A stretch of DNA of 64,000 nt from Ramlibacter monticola. Its GTDB lineage: Bacteria > Pseudomonadota > Gammaproteobacteria > Burkholderiales > Burkholderiaceae_C. The DNA lies in the NCBI RefSeq assembly GCF_016722785.1, contig NZ_JAEQNE010000004.1, forward strand, positions 372,278 to 436,277, given 5' to 3'. The translations under genes were made by a program, and so were the position numbers. Under the pieces are notes generated by a model, which was given only the letters and a program-made list of their open reading frames with translations, had not been told where the DNA came from and made no database searches. Positions 33,112-42,105 of the stretch are shown in pieces (position 1 is the stretch's first letter; every line of letters starts with the position of its first letter).

Positions 33112-33570
33112 GTGATCGACCTCGGCCTCTCGAAGATGGCGCTGATCGGCGCCGTGGCCCTGATCGTGATCGGGCCGGAGAAACTGCCGCGCGTGGCGCG
33201 GACGGTGGGCACCCTGCTGGGCAAGGCCCAGCGCTACGTGAACGACGTGAAGGCGGAGGTGAACCGCTCCATGGAGCTCGACGAGCTCCGGAAGATGAAG
33301 GAGACGGTGGAATCCGCCGCCCGCGACGTCGAGAACTCGGTGTCCACCGCCGCATCCGATTTCGAGAAGCAATGGCAGGACGTGGCCTCCACGGCCATGC
33401 CCCCGCTCGAGGCTCCGCCGTCCTTTCCGGAATACAAGCACCCGAAGAAGAAGTGGCGCCTGAAGCAGGGCGCCGTCCCGCACTGGTACAAGGCGCGCAC
33501 CGGGGCCCGTACCCGCGCGCTGTCCGGCGCGGCCCGCGTGGCCCGGTACCGGCCGCAGAAATTCAATTGA
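33112..33570 (+). CDS. tatB: Tat translocase subunit TatB
   Basis: A 152-residue TatB. The N-terminus [20 protein letters not shown] with the conserved Glu/Pro of [13 protein letters not shown] is diagnostic. It then has a long amphipathic, coiled-coil-prone region (residues 38-95) and a basic C-terminus. The start is GTG at 33112, 13 bases after tatA. TatB with TatC receives Tat signal peptides. Confidence 0.94.
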   Translation: MIDLGLSKMALIGAVALIVIGPEKLPRVARTVGTLLGKAQRYVNDVKAEVNRSMELDELRKMKETVESAARDVENSVSTAASDFEKQWQDVASTAMPPLEAPPSFPEYKHPKKKWRLKQGAVPHWYKARTGARTRALSGAARVARYRPQKFN

Positions 33571-33612
33571 CCACGGCCGCGCCCCGGGAGCAGGGGGCGC
33601 GGGCCAACCCCC

Positions 33613-34407
33613 ATGCCCGATCCCCAAGCCGATAAGGAAGACGAACTCGCCGGTACGGAGCAGCCCTTCGTCGCGCACCTCATGGAGCTGCGCGACCGGC
33701 TGATCTACTGCATCTACGGCATCGTCGCCGCCATCATCGTGCTGGCGATCTGGCCGGGCCCCAACGGCCTGATCGACTTCATCGCCCGGCCGATCCGCGC
33801 CCACATGCCGCCGGACGCCAAGCTGATCGCCGTCGGCGTGTTCTCGCCCTTCTTCGTGCCGCTGAAGGTCCTGCTGCTGGTGGCCGTCCTGGCGGTGCTG
33901 CCCTGGCTCATGTACCAGATCTGGGCCTTCGTCGCGCCCGGCCTCTACAGCCACGAGAAGAAGTTCGCGCTGCCGCTGATCATCTTCGGCAGCCTGCTGG
34001 CGTATGCCGGCATCGCCTTCGTCCAGTTCTTCGTGCTGGACCGCATGTTTTCCTTCATCCAGGGCTTCACCCCGGCCAGCGTGGCGGCCACCCCGGACAT
34101 CGCCTCCTACGTGGAGGCGATCCTGTCGCTCTACCTCGCCTTCGGGCTGGCCTTCCAGGTCCCCATCGTGGTGATGCTGCTGGTGCGCTTCGAGATCATC
34201 ACGGTGGAGAAGCTGAAGGAATTCCGCGGCTACTTCGTGGTGCTGGCCTTCATCATCGCCGCCGTCATCACCCCGCCGGACGTGGTGTCGCAGCTGGCAC
34301 TGGCCATTCCCATGTGCTTCCTGTACGAACTGGGGATCTGGGCCTCGAAGCTGTTCGTGAAGCACAGCCGGGCGCCCGAGGAATCGGGCGAGGCCGCCAC
34401 CAAGTAG
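33613..34407 (+). CDS. tatC: Tat translocase subunit TatC
   Basis: A 264-residue TatC with six membrane helices. Hallmarks are HLMELRDRLIYCI at the N-terminus (conserved Glu in the first cytoplasmic stretch), the VLLLVAVLAVLPWLMYQIWAF block with its Pro, FVAPGLYSHEKKF, and VITPPDVVSQLALAIPMCFLYELGIW. The nearby petA encodes a Rieske protein, a typical Tat substrate. A non-coding 600-base stretch follows. Confidence 0.96.
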   Translation: MPDPQADKEDELAGTEQPFVAHLMELRDRLIYCIYGIVAAIIVLAIWPGPNGLIDFIARPIRAHMPPDAKLIAVGVFSPFFVPLKVLLLVAVLAVLPWLMYQIWAFVAPGLYSHEKKFALPLIIFGSLLAYAGIAFVQFFVLDRMFSFIQGFTPASVAATPDIASYVEAILSLYLAFGLAFQVPIVVMLLVRFEIITVEKLKEFRGYFVVLAFIIAAVITPPDVVSQLALAIPMCFLYELGIWASKLFVKHSRAPEESGEAATK

Positions 34408-34540
34408 ACGGCGAAGCGCATCCCGGGGGGGACGCTGGTCGTCGTTCCCGTAGGGGCGCACTGCTGTCCGCGATAGGTCCGGCGCCGCGATGCGGGGACC
34501 GGGGTCGGCCGCCGTCGAGGCCGGCTGCATGTTCGCCGGG

Positions 34541-34663
34541 CCGGGACAGGTCACTGTCCGCCTCTGCGACTGTCCCCCGGCGCGGGTGAGAGCCCCGGCC
34601 CCGACGAGGGACGCGCCCGCGCCTCCTCCTTTATGTCGCCGAGTCGGACAGCGACCCGTCCCG
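34541..34663 (-). mobile_element. MITE-like element, copy A
   Basis: A 123-bp element whose ends, CCGGGACAGGTCACTGTCCG and CGGACAGCGACCCGTCCCGG, are inverted repeats with two mismatches in 20. Its interior reads, on the minus strand, as GACTCGGCGACATAAAGGAG and later GGGGGACAGTCGCAGAGG, the same words as copy B. It has no coding capacity. Confidence 0.65.
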
Positions 34664-34840
34664 GCCCTGCCGGGCGCGAACGCTGGAGGCCATGGCCTTC
34701 TCGACCGCTCTCCTCGACCGCCCTCCGGGACGGCATTGCATTGCGCGGTTCTGCGTTGGGCCAAACGTGATTGCGTGCCGGCAGTTCCTCGCTGAAGGCT
34801 GCGGTTTGAGGGGACGCCGCGCCTGCGCCCGCGCAATGCA

Positions 34841-34943
34841 GGATCGGGACGGGACTGTCCGACTCGGCGAAATAAAGGAGGAGACGCGGGCTTCAGCCCG
34901 CGTCGGGGGACATTCGCAGAGGCGGACAGTCCCGTCCCGATCC
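34841..34943 (+). mobile_element. MITE-like element, copy B
   Basis: A 103-bp element with perfect 20-bp inverted ends: GGATCGGGACGGGACTGTCC at 34841-34860 and its reverse complement at 34924-34943. It contains the internal hairpin GACGCGGGC-TTCA-GCCCGCGTC at 34883-34904 and the shared words GACTCGGCGAAATAAAGGAG and GGGGGACATTCGCAGAGG. It is an inverted relative of copy A. Confidence 0.7.
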
Positions 34944-35006
34944 GGGGCAGAGGCAACCCGCCCCGGCGACTGCCGTCTTGTGAAGTCGGGGATCCGGCAT
35001 TGAAGC

Positions 35007-36173
35007 TCAGCGTACCGGTGGCAGGGGCTGCTGCGGCTGCGCCTTCGGCTTGGGACGCCGGCCCGGCGTCACCGTCACGTCCACACTGTCTTCGCGCCGC
35101 TGCAGCTTGAACGGCGTGGCGGAGCCCGGCTTCAGCGCCGCGACCGTCGACAGCAGCTCGGAGACGTTGGCGACCTCCTTGCCGCCGACCTGCATCACCA
35201 CGTCGCCCGGCCGCACGCCCGCCTGGGCCGCCGGCCCGTTCTGCAGCACGCCGGTGATCAGCACGCCCTTCCTGGCCTTCACGCCGAAGGTTTCCATCAG
35301 CTCCGGGGAGAGGTCGGCCGGCTCCACGCCGATCCAGCCGCGGGTGACGACGCCGTCCTTCACGATGCCTTCCAGCACCAGCTTGGCGGTGGACACCGGA
35401 ATGGCGAAGCCGATGCCCATGCTGCCGCCCGAGCGCGAGTAGATGGCCGTGTTGATGCCCATCAGGTTGCCGTTGACGTCGACCAGCGCCCCGCCCGAGT
35501 TGCCGGGGTTGATCGCCGCATCCGTCTGGATGAAGTTCTCGAAGGTGTTGATGCCCAGCTGGTTGCGCCCCAGCGCGCTGACGATGCCGCTGGTGACCGT
35601 GAGGCCGACGCCGAAGGGATTGCCGATGGCCAGCACCTGGTCGCCCACCTGCAGGGCGTCGGAGTTGCCGAGCGTCATGACCGGCAGGCGTTCGGCGTTC
35701 ACCTTGAGGATCGCGAGGTCGGTTTCGGGGTCGGTGCCGATCACCCGGGCGCGCACCTTGCGGCTGTCGTTGAGGACCACCTCGATTTCGGCGGCACCTT
35801 CCACGACGTGGTTGTTGGTGAGGATGAAGCCCTCGGGGCTGATGATGACGCCGCTGCCCAGGCCGCTTTGCGGGATCGAGCCCTGCTCGCCGAAGAAGAA
35901 GCGGAACCAGGGGTCGCTGGAGGAGGGCCGCTCGGCGGCCTTGCTGGTGTTGATGCTCACCACCGCCTGCGAGGCCTTCTGCGCCGCCGACCGGAAGCTG
36001 CCGGGCGGGGCGGGCGAGCCGGGCGGCGTGGGCGCCTCCTGCAGCGGCACGCCCGTGCTGCCGGTCGTCACCGTGCGCTGGTTCAGCCACTCCGGTTTCA
36101 TCGTCATGACGACGAAATACACGGCCAGCAGGATGGTGACCGCCTGCGAGAAGACGAGCCAGTAGCGTCGCAT
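35007..36173 (-). CDS. HtrA/Deg family periplasmic serine protease
   Basis: A 388-residue S1C protease with one PDZ domain, so closer in layout to DegS than to DegP. Residues 8-26 form an uncleaved membrane anchor (SQAVTILLAVYFVVMTMKP). The catalytic triad is His122 (LTNNHVVEG), Asp152 (ETDLAILKV) and Ser226 (INPGNSGGAL). The PDZ domain spans about 285-370 (LITGVLQNGPAAQAGVRPGD). The tail is Pro/Lys-rich. The ATG at 36173 gives MRRYWLVFSQ; an upstream in-frame start at 36197 is less likely. It probably serves envelope stress or protein quality control. Confidence 0.92.
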   Translation of the reverse strand: MRRYWLVFSQAVTILLAVYFVVMTMKPEWLNQRTVTTGSTGVPLQEAPTPPGSPAPPGSFRSAAQKASQAVVSINTSKAAERPSSSDPWFRFFFGEQGSIPQSGLGSGVIISPEGFILTNNHVVEGAAEIEVVLNDSRKVRARVIGTDPETDLAILKVNAERLPVMTLGNSDALQVGDQVLAIGNPFGVGLTVTSGIVSALGRNQLGINTFENFIQTDAAINPGNSGGALVDVNGNLMGINTAIYSRSGGSMGIGFAIPVSTAKLVLEGIVKDGVVTRGWIGVEPADLSPELMETFGVKARKGVLITGVLQNGPAAQAGVRPGDVVMQVGGKEVANVSELLSTVAALKPGSATPFKLQRREDSVDVTVTPGRRPKPKAQPQQPLPPVR

Positions 36174-36251
36174 GTTCGCTGGTTGCGAAAAGCACAAGTG
36201 TATGCGGGATGTACGGTCCGGTTGGGCCAGCCTGCATCCCGGCCGCCCGCG

Positions 36252-37520
36252 CTATCCGCGATGCAATGCGAGCGTGGCCGGCGCGCCGCGCTCGCGGCGC
36301 CGCTGGCGCCGGCCCCAGCAGGCCTCCTCGACCGGCACGGGGGCACCGCTAGCCCCGTCCCTGGTGGCGGCACGGGAGGCCATGGAGCGCGCGGCCTCGG
36401 CGAGCCGCTGGACCTCGTGCAGCACGTCCTCCGCTTCCGCGTGGAAGGCGCGCAGGTGCAGCACGCCGACCCCGACGTCCACCTGCACCTGCTCCGGCTC
36501 GCCGTCGCGGCCGGTGACTTCGATCGGCTGGCGCAGGCTGCGGGCCAGCCGCAGGCCGAAGCCGCTCAACCACGCCGGCGTGGGGATCGTCTCCACGACC
36601 GCCACGAAGCAGCGGTCCCAGTAGCGGCCCACGGGATTGGCCACCCCGACCTCGCGCTGCAGGCGCGCGGCGAGCGTCATCCAGACCTCGTCGAGGCCGG
36701 CCGCGCCCACCTGGTTCGCGATCCGGCCGGCGTCGAACACGGTCACCGCCACCAGGGCGCCTTCGCGACGGCTCCCGCGGCGCCGCCGGCGGGAGGCGAC
36801 CAGCCGCTTCACCAGGGCCGCGGCGCTGTGAACGCGCGTGACCGGGTCGAGCGCGGGCACGCCGGCGGCTTCGCGGGTGCGTCCCAGGTGGCGCTCGCGC
36901 CGCCACAGCATGCGGCCGGTCAGCGCGTTGGCCAGGGTGGCGCAGAGGGCGACGCCGGCCTGCTCCAGCGCCGACCACTGGCCCAGGTGCATCGCCAAGG
37001 CGTACAGGCCCGCCAGCGCGGGCAGGGTGAGCAGGCAGCCGGCGGCCATGGGAAGCGCGAGGCGGTCGCCGAAGATCCACGCGCGGAGGGTGAGCCAGCA
37101 GGTCAGCGCGCTGCCGGCGAGCGAGGCCGCCGCGGCGGCGGGCAACTGCTGTTCCGGCGGCAGCCGCAGGATCGCGACACCCAGCACCGGCAGCACGAAG
37201 GCGAACAGGCGCAGCAGGCCGGCCATGGGGCGGTCGCGCCGGCCGGCGACCAGCCAGCCGTGGATCCAGAAGTTGGCCATCGCCACGCACAGCGGGCCCG
37301 CCAGCGCCTGCAGCAGTTGCAGGCGCACGGGGGCCGGATGCGCCGCCTCGCGCAGCACCCCGCTGAGCAGCAGGACCAGCAGGAACACGCTCGCGTGCCA
37401 GGCGAGCGCCCGCAGCCGCGAGCGGCCGGGGCGGGCCAGGAAGTCGCCGGCGCGCGCCAGCACCACCGCGGCCACCGCGCCCAGGGCCATGCACCACACG
37501 ATCAGCGTCAGCGGGTTCAT
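36252..37520 (-). CDS. Membrane protein with degenerate GGDEF-like domain
   Basis: A 422-residue protein with about six or seven membrane helices in residues 1-205, followed by a cytoplasmic domain (about 228-380) shaped like a GGDEF domain. PALDPVTRVHSAAALVKRL replaces the usual DxLTGLxNR. AVTVFDAGRIANQVGAAGLDEVWMTLAARLQ occupies the metal/GTP strand and helix. NPVGRYWDRCFVAVVE sits where RxGGDEF normally stands. The signature is therefore lost and the cyclase is probably inactive. An Arg-rich stretch (RRRRRGSRR) lies inside the domain. It is transcribed divergently from the Nif3-like gene. Confidence 0.7.
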   Translation of the reverse strand: MNPLTLIVWCMALGAVAAVVLARAGDFLARPGRSRLRALAWHASVFLLVLLLSGVLREAAHPAPVRLQLLQALAGPLCVAMANFWIHGWLVAGRRDRPMAGLLRLFAFVLPVLGVAILRLPPEQQLPAAAAASLAGSALTCWLTLRAWIFGDRLALPMAAGCLLTLPALAGLYALAMHLGQWSALEQAGVALCATLANALTGRMLWRRERHLGRTREAAGVPALDPVTRVHSAAALVKRLVASRRRRRGSRREGALVAVTVFDAGRIANQVGAAGLDEVWMTLAARLQREVGVANPVGRYWDRCFVAVVETIPTPAWLSGFGLRLARSLRQPIEVTGRDGEPEQVQVDVGVGVLHLRAFHAEAEDVLHEVQRLAEAARSMASRAATRDGASGAPVPVEEACWGRRQRRRERGAPATLALHRG

Positions 37521-37609
37521 CGCGCCTCCTTGCAGCAGCCGCGATGTTCGCGCCGGCGCCCGGGAGGCGCCGTAGCAGAATGCGGGCTGAACCCTGTGAC
37601 CCCGTTCCC

Positions 37610-38368
37610 ATGACCACCCGGCAAGACCTGCTGCAAGCCTGCGACGACCTGCTCCAGCCGGAGCGCTTCAAGGACTACGGCCCCAACGGCCTGCAGGTGG
37701 AGGGCTGCGAGCCGGTGCGGCGGCTCGTCTCCGGCGTCACCGCCAGCCGGGCGCTGATCGAGGCGGCCGTCGCGCAACAGGCCGACGCGATCTTCGTGCA
37801 CCACGGCCTGTTCTGGCGCGGCCAGGACGGCCGCGTCACCGGCTGGATGAAGCAGCGGCTGGCCCTGCTGCTCGCGCACGACATCAACCTGCTCGCCTAC
37901 CACCTCCCGCTCGACGCCCACCCGGAACTGGGCAACAACGCCCAGCTCGGACGGCAGCTGGGGCTGCAGGCCACGGCGCGCTTTGGCGAGCAGGACCTCG
38001 GCTTCCTCGGCGGGCGCAGCGACGGCGCGGCTTTCGCCGACAGCGAGGCGCTGGCGCAGCACGTGGGCGGCGCGCTCGGGCGGCCGGTCACCTGCGTGCC
38101 GGGCGCGCGCGGGCCGGTCCGCCGCATCGCGTGGTGCACGGGCGGCGCGCAGTCGTACTTCGAGGCCGCCATCGCGGCCGGCGCCGAGGCCTTCCTCACC
38201 GGCGAGATCTCCGAGCCGCAGGCGCACTACGCGCGCGAGTGCGGGGTGAGCTTCCTCGCCTGCGGGCACCACGCCACCGAGCGCTACGGCGCGCCGGCCG
38301 TGGCGGCGCACGTCGCGCGGCAGCTCGGGATCGAGCACGTGTTCGTCGACATCGAGAATCCCGCTTGA
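37610..38368 (+). CDS. Nif3-like dinuclear metal centre protein (YbgI family)
   Basis: A 252-residue member of the NIF3/DUF34 family (GTP cyclohydrolase I type 2 homologue in databases). Metal-binding motifs are FVHHGLFW near residue 64, YHLPLDAHPELGNN, LTGEISEPQAHYA and ACGHHATERYGA. KDYGPNGLQVEG is the N-terminal signature. The cellular role of this widespread family is unsettled. Its stop codon starts a family C repeat that runs to pdxA. Confidence 0.92.
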   Translation: MTTRQDLLQACDDLLQPERFKDYGPNGLQVEGCEPVRRLVSGVTASRALIEAAVAQQADAIFVHHGLFWRGQDGRVTGWMKQRLALLLAHDINLLAYHLPLDAHPELGNNAQLGRQLGLQATARFGEQDLGFLGGRSDGAAFADSEALAQHVGGALGRPVTCVPGARGPVRRIAWCTGGAQSYFEAAIAAGAEAFLTGEISEPQAHYARECGVSFLACGHHATERYGAPAVAAHVARQLGIEHVFVDIENPA

Positions 38369-38454
38369 GCGCCGCGCGGCCGCCCGAAGGCGCTCGCCCC
38401 CTCCGCTTGCCGAGGGGGGAGGCGCAGTCCACGAAGTGGCAAGCCTGGGGGAGG
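38366..38454. repeat. Intergenic repeat, family C, copy 2 (nif3-pdxA)
   Basis: Begins at the TGA stop with TGAGCGCCGCGCGGCCGCCC, matching 28360-28387. It continues through a CCCCTCCGCTTGCCGAGGGG hairpin and ends in GGGGGAGG, which serves as the pdxA ribosome site. Confidence 0.6.
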
Positions 38455-38459
38455 TACCC

Positions 38460-39497
38460 TTGAAACCCCTCGCCATCACCATGGGCGACCCGGCCGGCAT
38501 CGGGCCGGAGATCATCGCCAGGGCGTTCGCGCAGGCGCCGGAGCTCACGGCCGGCTGCGTCGTCGCCGGCGACCTCGCCTGCATCCGGCGTGGCGCGGCG
38601 GCGGTGGCCGGCGGGCGCCCGCCGCTCGCCACCGCCCTCGTCGACTCCGTGCAGGACGCCGCGCAGGTGCCGCCCCGCTGCATCCCGGTGCTGCAGGTCG
38701 GCGCCGCCGCCGCTGCACCGCCGCCCTGGGGCCGGGTGGACGAGCGGGCCGGCCGGCTCGCCGCCGAGGCGGTGCTGTGGGGCGCGAGCGCCGCCCTGCG
38801 TGGCGAAGTGGCGGCGCTCGTGACCGCGCCGCTGCACAAGGAAGCCCTCGCGGCCGCGGGCCTGCCCTATCCGGGCCACACCGAACTGCTGCAGGCCGAG
38901 GCCGCGGCGCACGCCGGCGTGGCGCTGGAGCGCATGCCGGTGCGCATGATGCTGGCCAACGACGAACTGCGCACGGTCCTGGTGAGCATCCACGTCTCGC
39001 TGCGCGAGGCGATCGAGGCCGTCACCTTCGCCAACGTGCGCGAGACGCTGCGCATCGCCGATGCGGCGCTGTCCGCCATGCTGGGACGGCGGCCGCGCAT
39101 CGCCGTCGCCGGACTCAATCCGCACGCCGGCGAAGGCGGCCTGTTCGGGCGCGAGGAGATCGAGGTGATCGTGCCGGCGCTGCGCGACGCGCAGGCCGCG
39201 GGCATGGAGGTGCACGGCCCGTTCGCCCCCGATACCGTGTTCATGCGCGCCCGCCGCGGCGAGTTCGACGTCGTGGTCGCGATGTACCACGACCAGGGCC
39301 TGATCCCGGTGAAGTACCTGGGGGTGGAAAAGGGCGTGAACGTGACCCTGGGCCTGCCGCTGGTGCGCACCAGCCCCGACCACGGCACGGCCTTCGACAT
39401 CGCGGGCACCGGGCAGGCGGACGCCTCCAGCCTGCTGGAAGCGATCCGGATGGCGAAGCAGCTCGCGGGCGGCGCGCAGCCTAGGCCCGCACCCTGA
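38460..39497 (+). CDS. pdxA: 4-hydroxythreonine-4-phosphate dehydrogenase
   Basis: An NAD-dependent step of pyridoxal phosphate synthesis, 345 residues. Motifs are [16 protein letters not shown] at the N-terminus, [40 protein letters not shown] (metal His) and [15 protein letters not shown] (metal His). The start is best placed at TTG 38460, because GGGGGAGG lies six bases upstream and the protein then begins like relatives ([10 protein letters not shown]). The GTG at 38436 would precede the ribosome site. Its end overlaps mscL by 17 bases, convergent. Confidence 0.94.
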   Translation: MKPLAITMGDPAGIGPEIIARAFAQAPELTAGCVVAGDLACIRRGAAAVAGGRPPLATALVDSVQDAAQVPPRCIPVLQVGAAAAAPPPWGRVDERAGRLAAEAVLWGASAALRGEVAALVTAPLHKEALAAAGLPYPGHTELLQAEAAAHAGVALERMPVRMMLANDELRTVLVSIHVSLREAIEAVTFANVRETLRIADAALSAMLGRRPRIAVAGLNPHAGEGGLFGREEIEVIVPALRDAQAAGMEVHGPFAPDTVFMRARRGEFDVVVAMYHDQGLIPVKYLGVEKGVNVTLGLPLVRTSPDHGTAFDIAGTGQADASSLLEAIRMAKQLAGGAQPRPAP

Positions 39498-39930
39498 GGC
39501 TGTCGCGGATCTCGCGCAGCAGCAGCACGTCCTCCGCCGGTGGCGCCGGCTCCGTCGCGGCGGCGCCGGCCGGCGGGCTCTCGATGTGCCGCCGCAGCCG
39601 GTTCACCTGCCGCACCATCAGGAAGATCACGAAGGCGAGGATCAGGAAGTTCACCGCCACGGTGACGAAATTGCCCCAGGCCAGCACCGGCACGCCCGCC
39701 TTCTTCAGTCCGTCCAGCGTCATGGGCGTTCCCGCGGGCGCGTCGCCCAGCACGATGAACAGGTTGGAGAAATCGAGCTTGCCGACGATGCGGCCCAGGA
39801 TCGGCATCACGACGTCGCCGACCAGCGAATCGACGATCTTGCTGAAGGCGGCGCCGATGATCACGCCGACCGCCAGGTCGACCACGTTGCCCTTGACCGC
39901 GAACTCTCGGAACTCCTGCAGCAGCTTCAT
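39481..39930 (-). CDS. mscL: Large-conductance mechanosensitive channel
   Basis: A 149-residue MscL that opens under hypo-osmotic membrane tension. The N-terminus [20 protein letters not shown] and TM1 [23 protein letters not shown] are diagnostic. TM2 is [20 protein letters not shown], followed by a charged cytoplasmic helix. A Pro/Ala linker precedes a final LLREIRDSL helix. It has its own upstream region of about 140 bases toward petA, transcribed divergently. Confidence 0.96.
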   Translation of the reverse strand: MKLLQEFREFAVKGNVVDLAVGVIIGAAFSKIVDSLVGDVVMPILGRIVGKLDFSNLFIVLGDAPAGTPMTLDGLKKAGVPVLAWGNFVTVAVNFLILAFVIFLMVRQVNRLRRHIESPPAGAAATEPAPPAEDVLLLREIRDSLRVRA

Positions 39931-40069
39931 GGGTGGGTCCTCTCGTGTTGGGTGCGCGGGAGTATGCGCCGTAAGCCCCGCGCAAGGCTACAGGGGGCTC
40001 CGGAACCCTTGACACGGTCCGCTACAATCGCGGGTTGACCCTTAAACAGCGAGCAATCTCGAGGACCCC

Positions 40070-40669
40070 ATGAGCAACTCCACGGTGGACGCCAGCAAAC
40101 GGACGTGGCTGATCGCGTCCGGGTGCGCCGGCGCGGTGGGCGCAGGATTCACTGCGGTGCCCTTCGTCAGCAGCTTCCAGCCCTCCGAACGCGCCAAGGC
40201 TGCCGGCGCCCCCGTCGAAGTCGACATCTCCGGCCTGCAACCCGGCCAGAAGATGACCGTGGAATGGCGCGGCAAGCCGGTGTGGATCGTGCGCCGCACG
40301 AAGGAGCAGGTCGAAGGCCTGAAGAAGCTGGACGCCCAGGTCGCCGACCCGGAATCCAAGCGCAACGCCTACCCCACGCCCGACTACGCGAAGAACGAGT
40401 GGCGCTCCATCAAGCCCGAGTTCTTCATCGCCGTGGGCATCTGCACCCACCTCGGTTGCTCGCCGACCGACAAGTTCCAGACCGGCCCGCAGCCCTCGCT
40501 GCCCGATGACTGGCAGGGCGGCTTCCTGTGCCCCTGCCACGGCTCCACCTTCGACCTCGCCGGCCGCGTGTTCAAGAACAAGCCCGCGCCGGACAACCTC
40601 GAAGTGCCCCCGCACGTGTACCTGTCGGATACGCGCCTGCTGATCGGCGAAGACAAGAAGAGTGCCTGA
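40070..40669 (+). CDS. petA: Ubiquinol-cytochrome c reductase iron-sulfur (Rieske) subunit
   Basis: The Rieske protein of cytochrome bc1, 199 residues. The N-terminal membrane anchor (about 12-34) follows a KRTWLIASGCAGAVG stretch that resembles a Tat-type anchor without the canonical twin Arg; its KR could still serve. 2Fe-2S ligands are Cys125 and His127 in CTHLGC, and Cys154 and His157 in CPCHGS; Cys130 and Cys156 form the structural disulfide. It heads petABC. tatABC lies 6 kb away. Confidence 0.96.
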   Translation: MSNSTVDASKRTWLIASGCAGAVGAGFTAVPFVSSFQPSERAKAAGAPVEVDISGLQPGQKMTVEWRGKPVWIVRRTKEQVEGLKKLDAQVADPESKRNAYPTPDYAKNEWRSIKPEFFIAVGICTHLGCSPTDKFQTGPQPSLPDDWQGGFLCPCHGSTFDLAGRVFKNKPAPDNLEVPPHVYLSDTRLLIGEDKKSA

Positions 40670-40674
40670 ACGCC

Positions 40675-42087
40675 ATGGCTGCTGAATTCAAGGAAATCTC
40701 CCCCAACGCCAGCGTCGTCCAGAAGGTCGACAACTGGATGCGCAACCGCTTCCCGACCGCGTACGACTCGTACAAGGTCCACATGTCGGAGTACTACGCT
40801 CCGAAGAACTTCAACTTCTGGTACTTCTTCGGCTCGCTGGCGCTGCTGGTGCTGGTGATCCAGATCGTCACCGGCATCTTCCTCGTGATGCACTACAAGC
40901 CTGACGCGGCGCTCGCCTTCGCGTCGGTGGAGTACATCATGCGCGACGTGCCCTGGGGCTGGTTGATCCGCTACATGCACTCCACCGGTGCGTCGGCGTT
41001 CTTCGTCGTCGTGTACCTGCACATGTTCAAGGCGCTGATCTACGGCAGCTACCGCAAGCCGCGCGAGCTGGTCTGGATCTTCGGCTGCACGATCTTCCTG
41101 ATGCTGATGGCCGAGGCCTTCATGGGCTACCTGCTGCCCTGGGGCCAGATGTCCTACTGGGGCGCCCAGGTGATCGTGAACCTGTTCTCCGCGGTTCCCT
41201 TCATCGGTCCCGACCTGTCCCTGATGATCCGCGGCGACTACGTGGTGTCCGACGCCACCCTGAACCGCTTCTTCAGCTTCCACGTGATCGCGGTCCCGCT
41301 GGTGCTGATCGGCCTGGTGGTCGCGCACCTGCTGGCGCTGCACGACGTGGGTTCCAACAACCCCGACGGCATCGACATCAAGGCGCCGAACTACCCGAAG
41401 GACGCCCAGGGCCACTCGGTGGACGGCATCCCCTTCCACCCGTACTACAGCGTGCACGACATGGTCGGCGTCGCCGTCTTCCTGATGGTGTTCAGCGCGA
41501 TCATCTTCTTCGCGCCGGAGCTGGGCGGCTACTTCCTCGAGTACAACAACTTCATCCCGGCCGACCCGCTGAAGACCCCGCCGCACATCGCGCCGGTCTG
41601 GTACTTCACGCCGTTCTATTCGATGCTGCGCGCCACCACCGACCCGATGGTGAACGTGTTCTGCATCGTGATCGCGCTGGCCACCGCCTGGGCGTTCTTC
41701 AAGAGCCGGCTGTCCTTCATGGCCAAGGCCGCGATCGTCGTGGCCGCCGCGATCGCCATCGTGCTGCTCAAGACCTTCGACGCCAAGTTCTGGGGCGTGG
41801 TCGTGATGGGCGGCGCCGTGATCATCCTGTTCTTCCTGCCCTGGCTGGACCACGCGCCGGTGCGCTCGATCCGCTACCGCCCGCGCTGGAACTACTGGCT
41901 GTACGGCGTCTTCGTCGTGTTCTTCGTCATCCTCGCCTACCTGGGCATCGAGCCGCCCTCGGAGGGCAAGACGCTGCTGGCCCAGGTCGGCACGATGTAC
42001 TACTTCGGCTTCTTCCTGCTCATGCCCTGGTGGAGCCGCCTGGGCGAGTTCAGGCCCGTGCCCGAGCGCATCACCTTCGCGCACTGA
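40675..42087 (+). CDS. petB: Cytochrome b of the bc1 complex
   Basis: A 470-residue quinol-oxidising cytochrome b. The heme histidines are in RYMHSTGASAFFVVVYLHMFKAL and FFSFHVIAVPLVLIGLVVAHLLAL. The Qo-site PEWY equivalent reads APVWYFTPFYSML. Eight or more membrane helices are visible. The ATG lies five bases after the petA stop. The same frame runs open upstream inside petA but is only a shadow there. Confidence 0.97.
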   Translation: MAAEFKEISPNASVVQKVDNWMRNRFPTAYDSYKVHMSEYYAPKNFNFWYFFGSLALLVLVIQIVTGIFLVMHYKPDAALAFASVEYIMRDVPWGWLIRYMHSTGASAFFVVVYLHMFKALIYGSYRKPRELVWIFGCTIFLMLMAEAFMGYLLPWGQMSYWGAQVIVNLFSAVPFIGPDLSLMIRGDYVVSDATLNRFFSFHVIAVPLVLIGLVVAHLLALHDVGSNNPDGIDIKAPNYPKDAQGHSVDGIPFHPYYSVHDMVGVAVFLMVFSAIIFFAPELGGYFLEYNNFIPADPLKTPPHIAPVWYFTPFYSMLRATTDPMVNVFCIVIALATAWAFFKSRLSFMAKAAIVVAAAIAIVLLKTFDAKFWGVVVMGGAVIILFFLPWLDHAPVRSIRYRPRWNYWLYGVFVVFFVILAYLGIEPPSEGKTLLAQVGTMYYFGFFLLMPWWSRLGEFRPVPERITFAH

Positions 42088-42105
42088 CGGGTGGGAGCAA
42101 GCAAC

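Larger units (their letters stand above)
34408..35006. other. Gene-free 600-base stretch with two inverted MITE-like elements
   Basis: No convincing gene is present: short frames here are repeat-derived and lack ribosome sites or family features. The stretch holds two related elements in opposite orientation (34541-34663 and 34841-34943) separated by about 177 bases of ordinary-looking DNA. It lies between the convergent tatC and htrA-like genes. Confidence 0.7.

Noticed and set aside
34692..35003. A 103-codon plus-strand frame after tatC
   Set aside because: It is made largely of the MITE-like repeat and spacer, has no ribosome site and no homology I recognise.
33028..36237. A minus-strand open frame of about 1070 codons across the tat genes and the repeat region
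   Set aside because: It crosses three real plus-strand genes, two MITE-like elements and the out-of-frame strand of the htrA gene; no domain is recognisable.
40009..40028. TTGACA and TACAAT boxes just upstream of petA
   Set aside because: The boxes are only eight bases apart, far too close for a sigma-70 promoter, and neither has a partner at the right distance.
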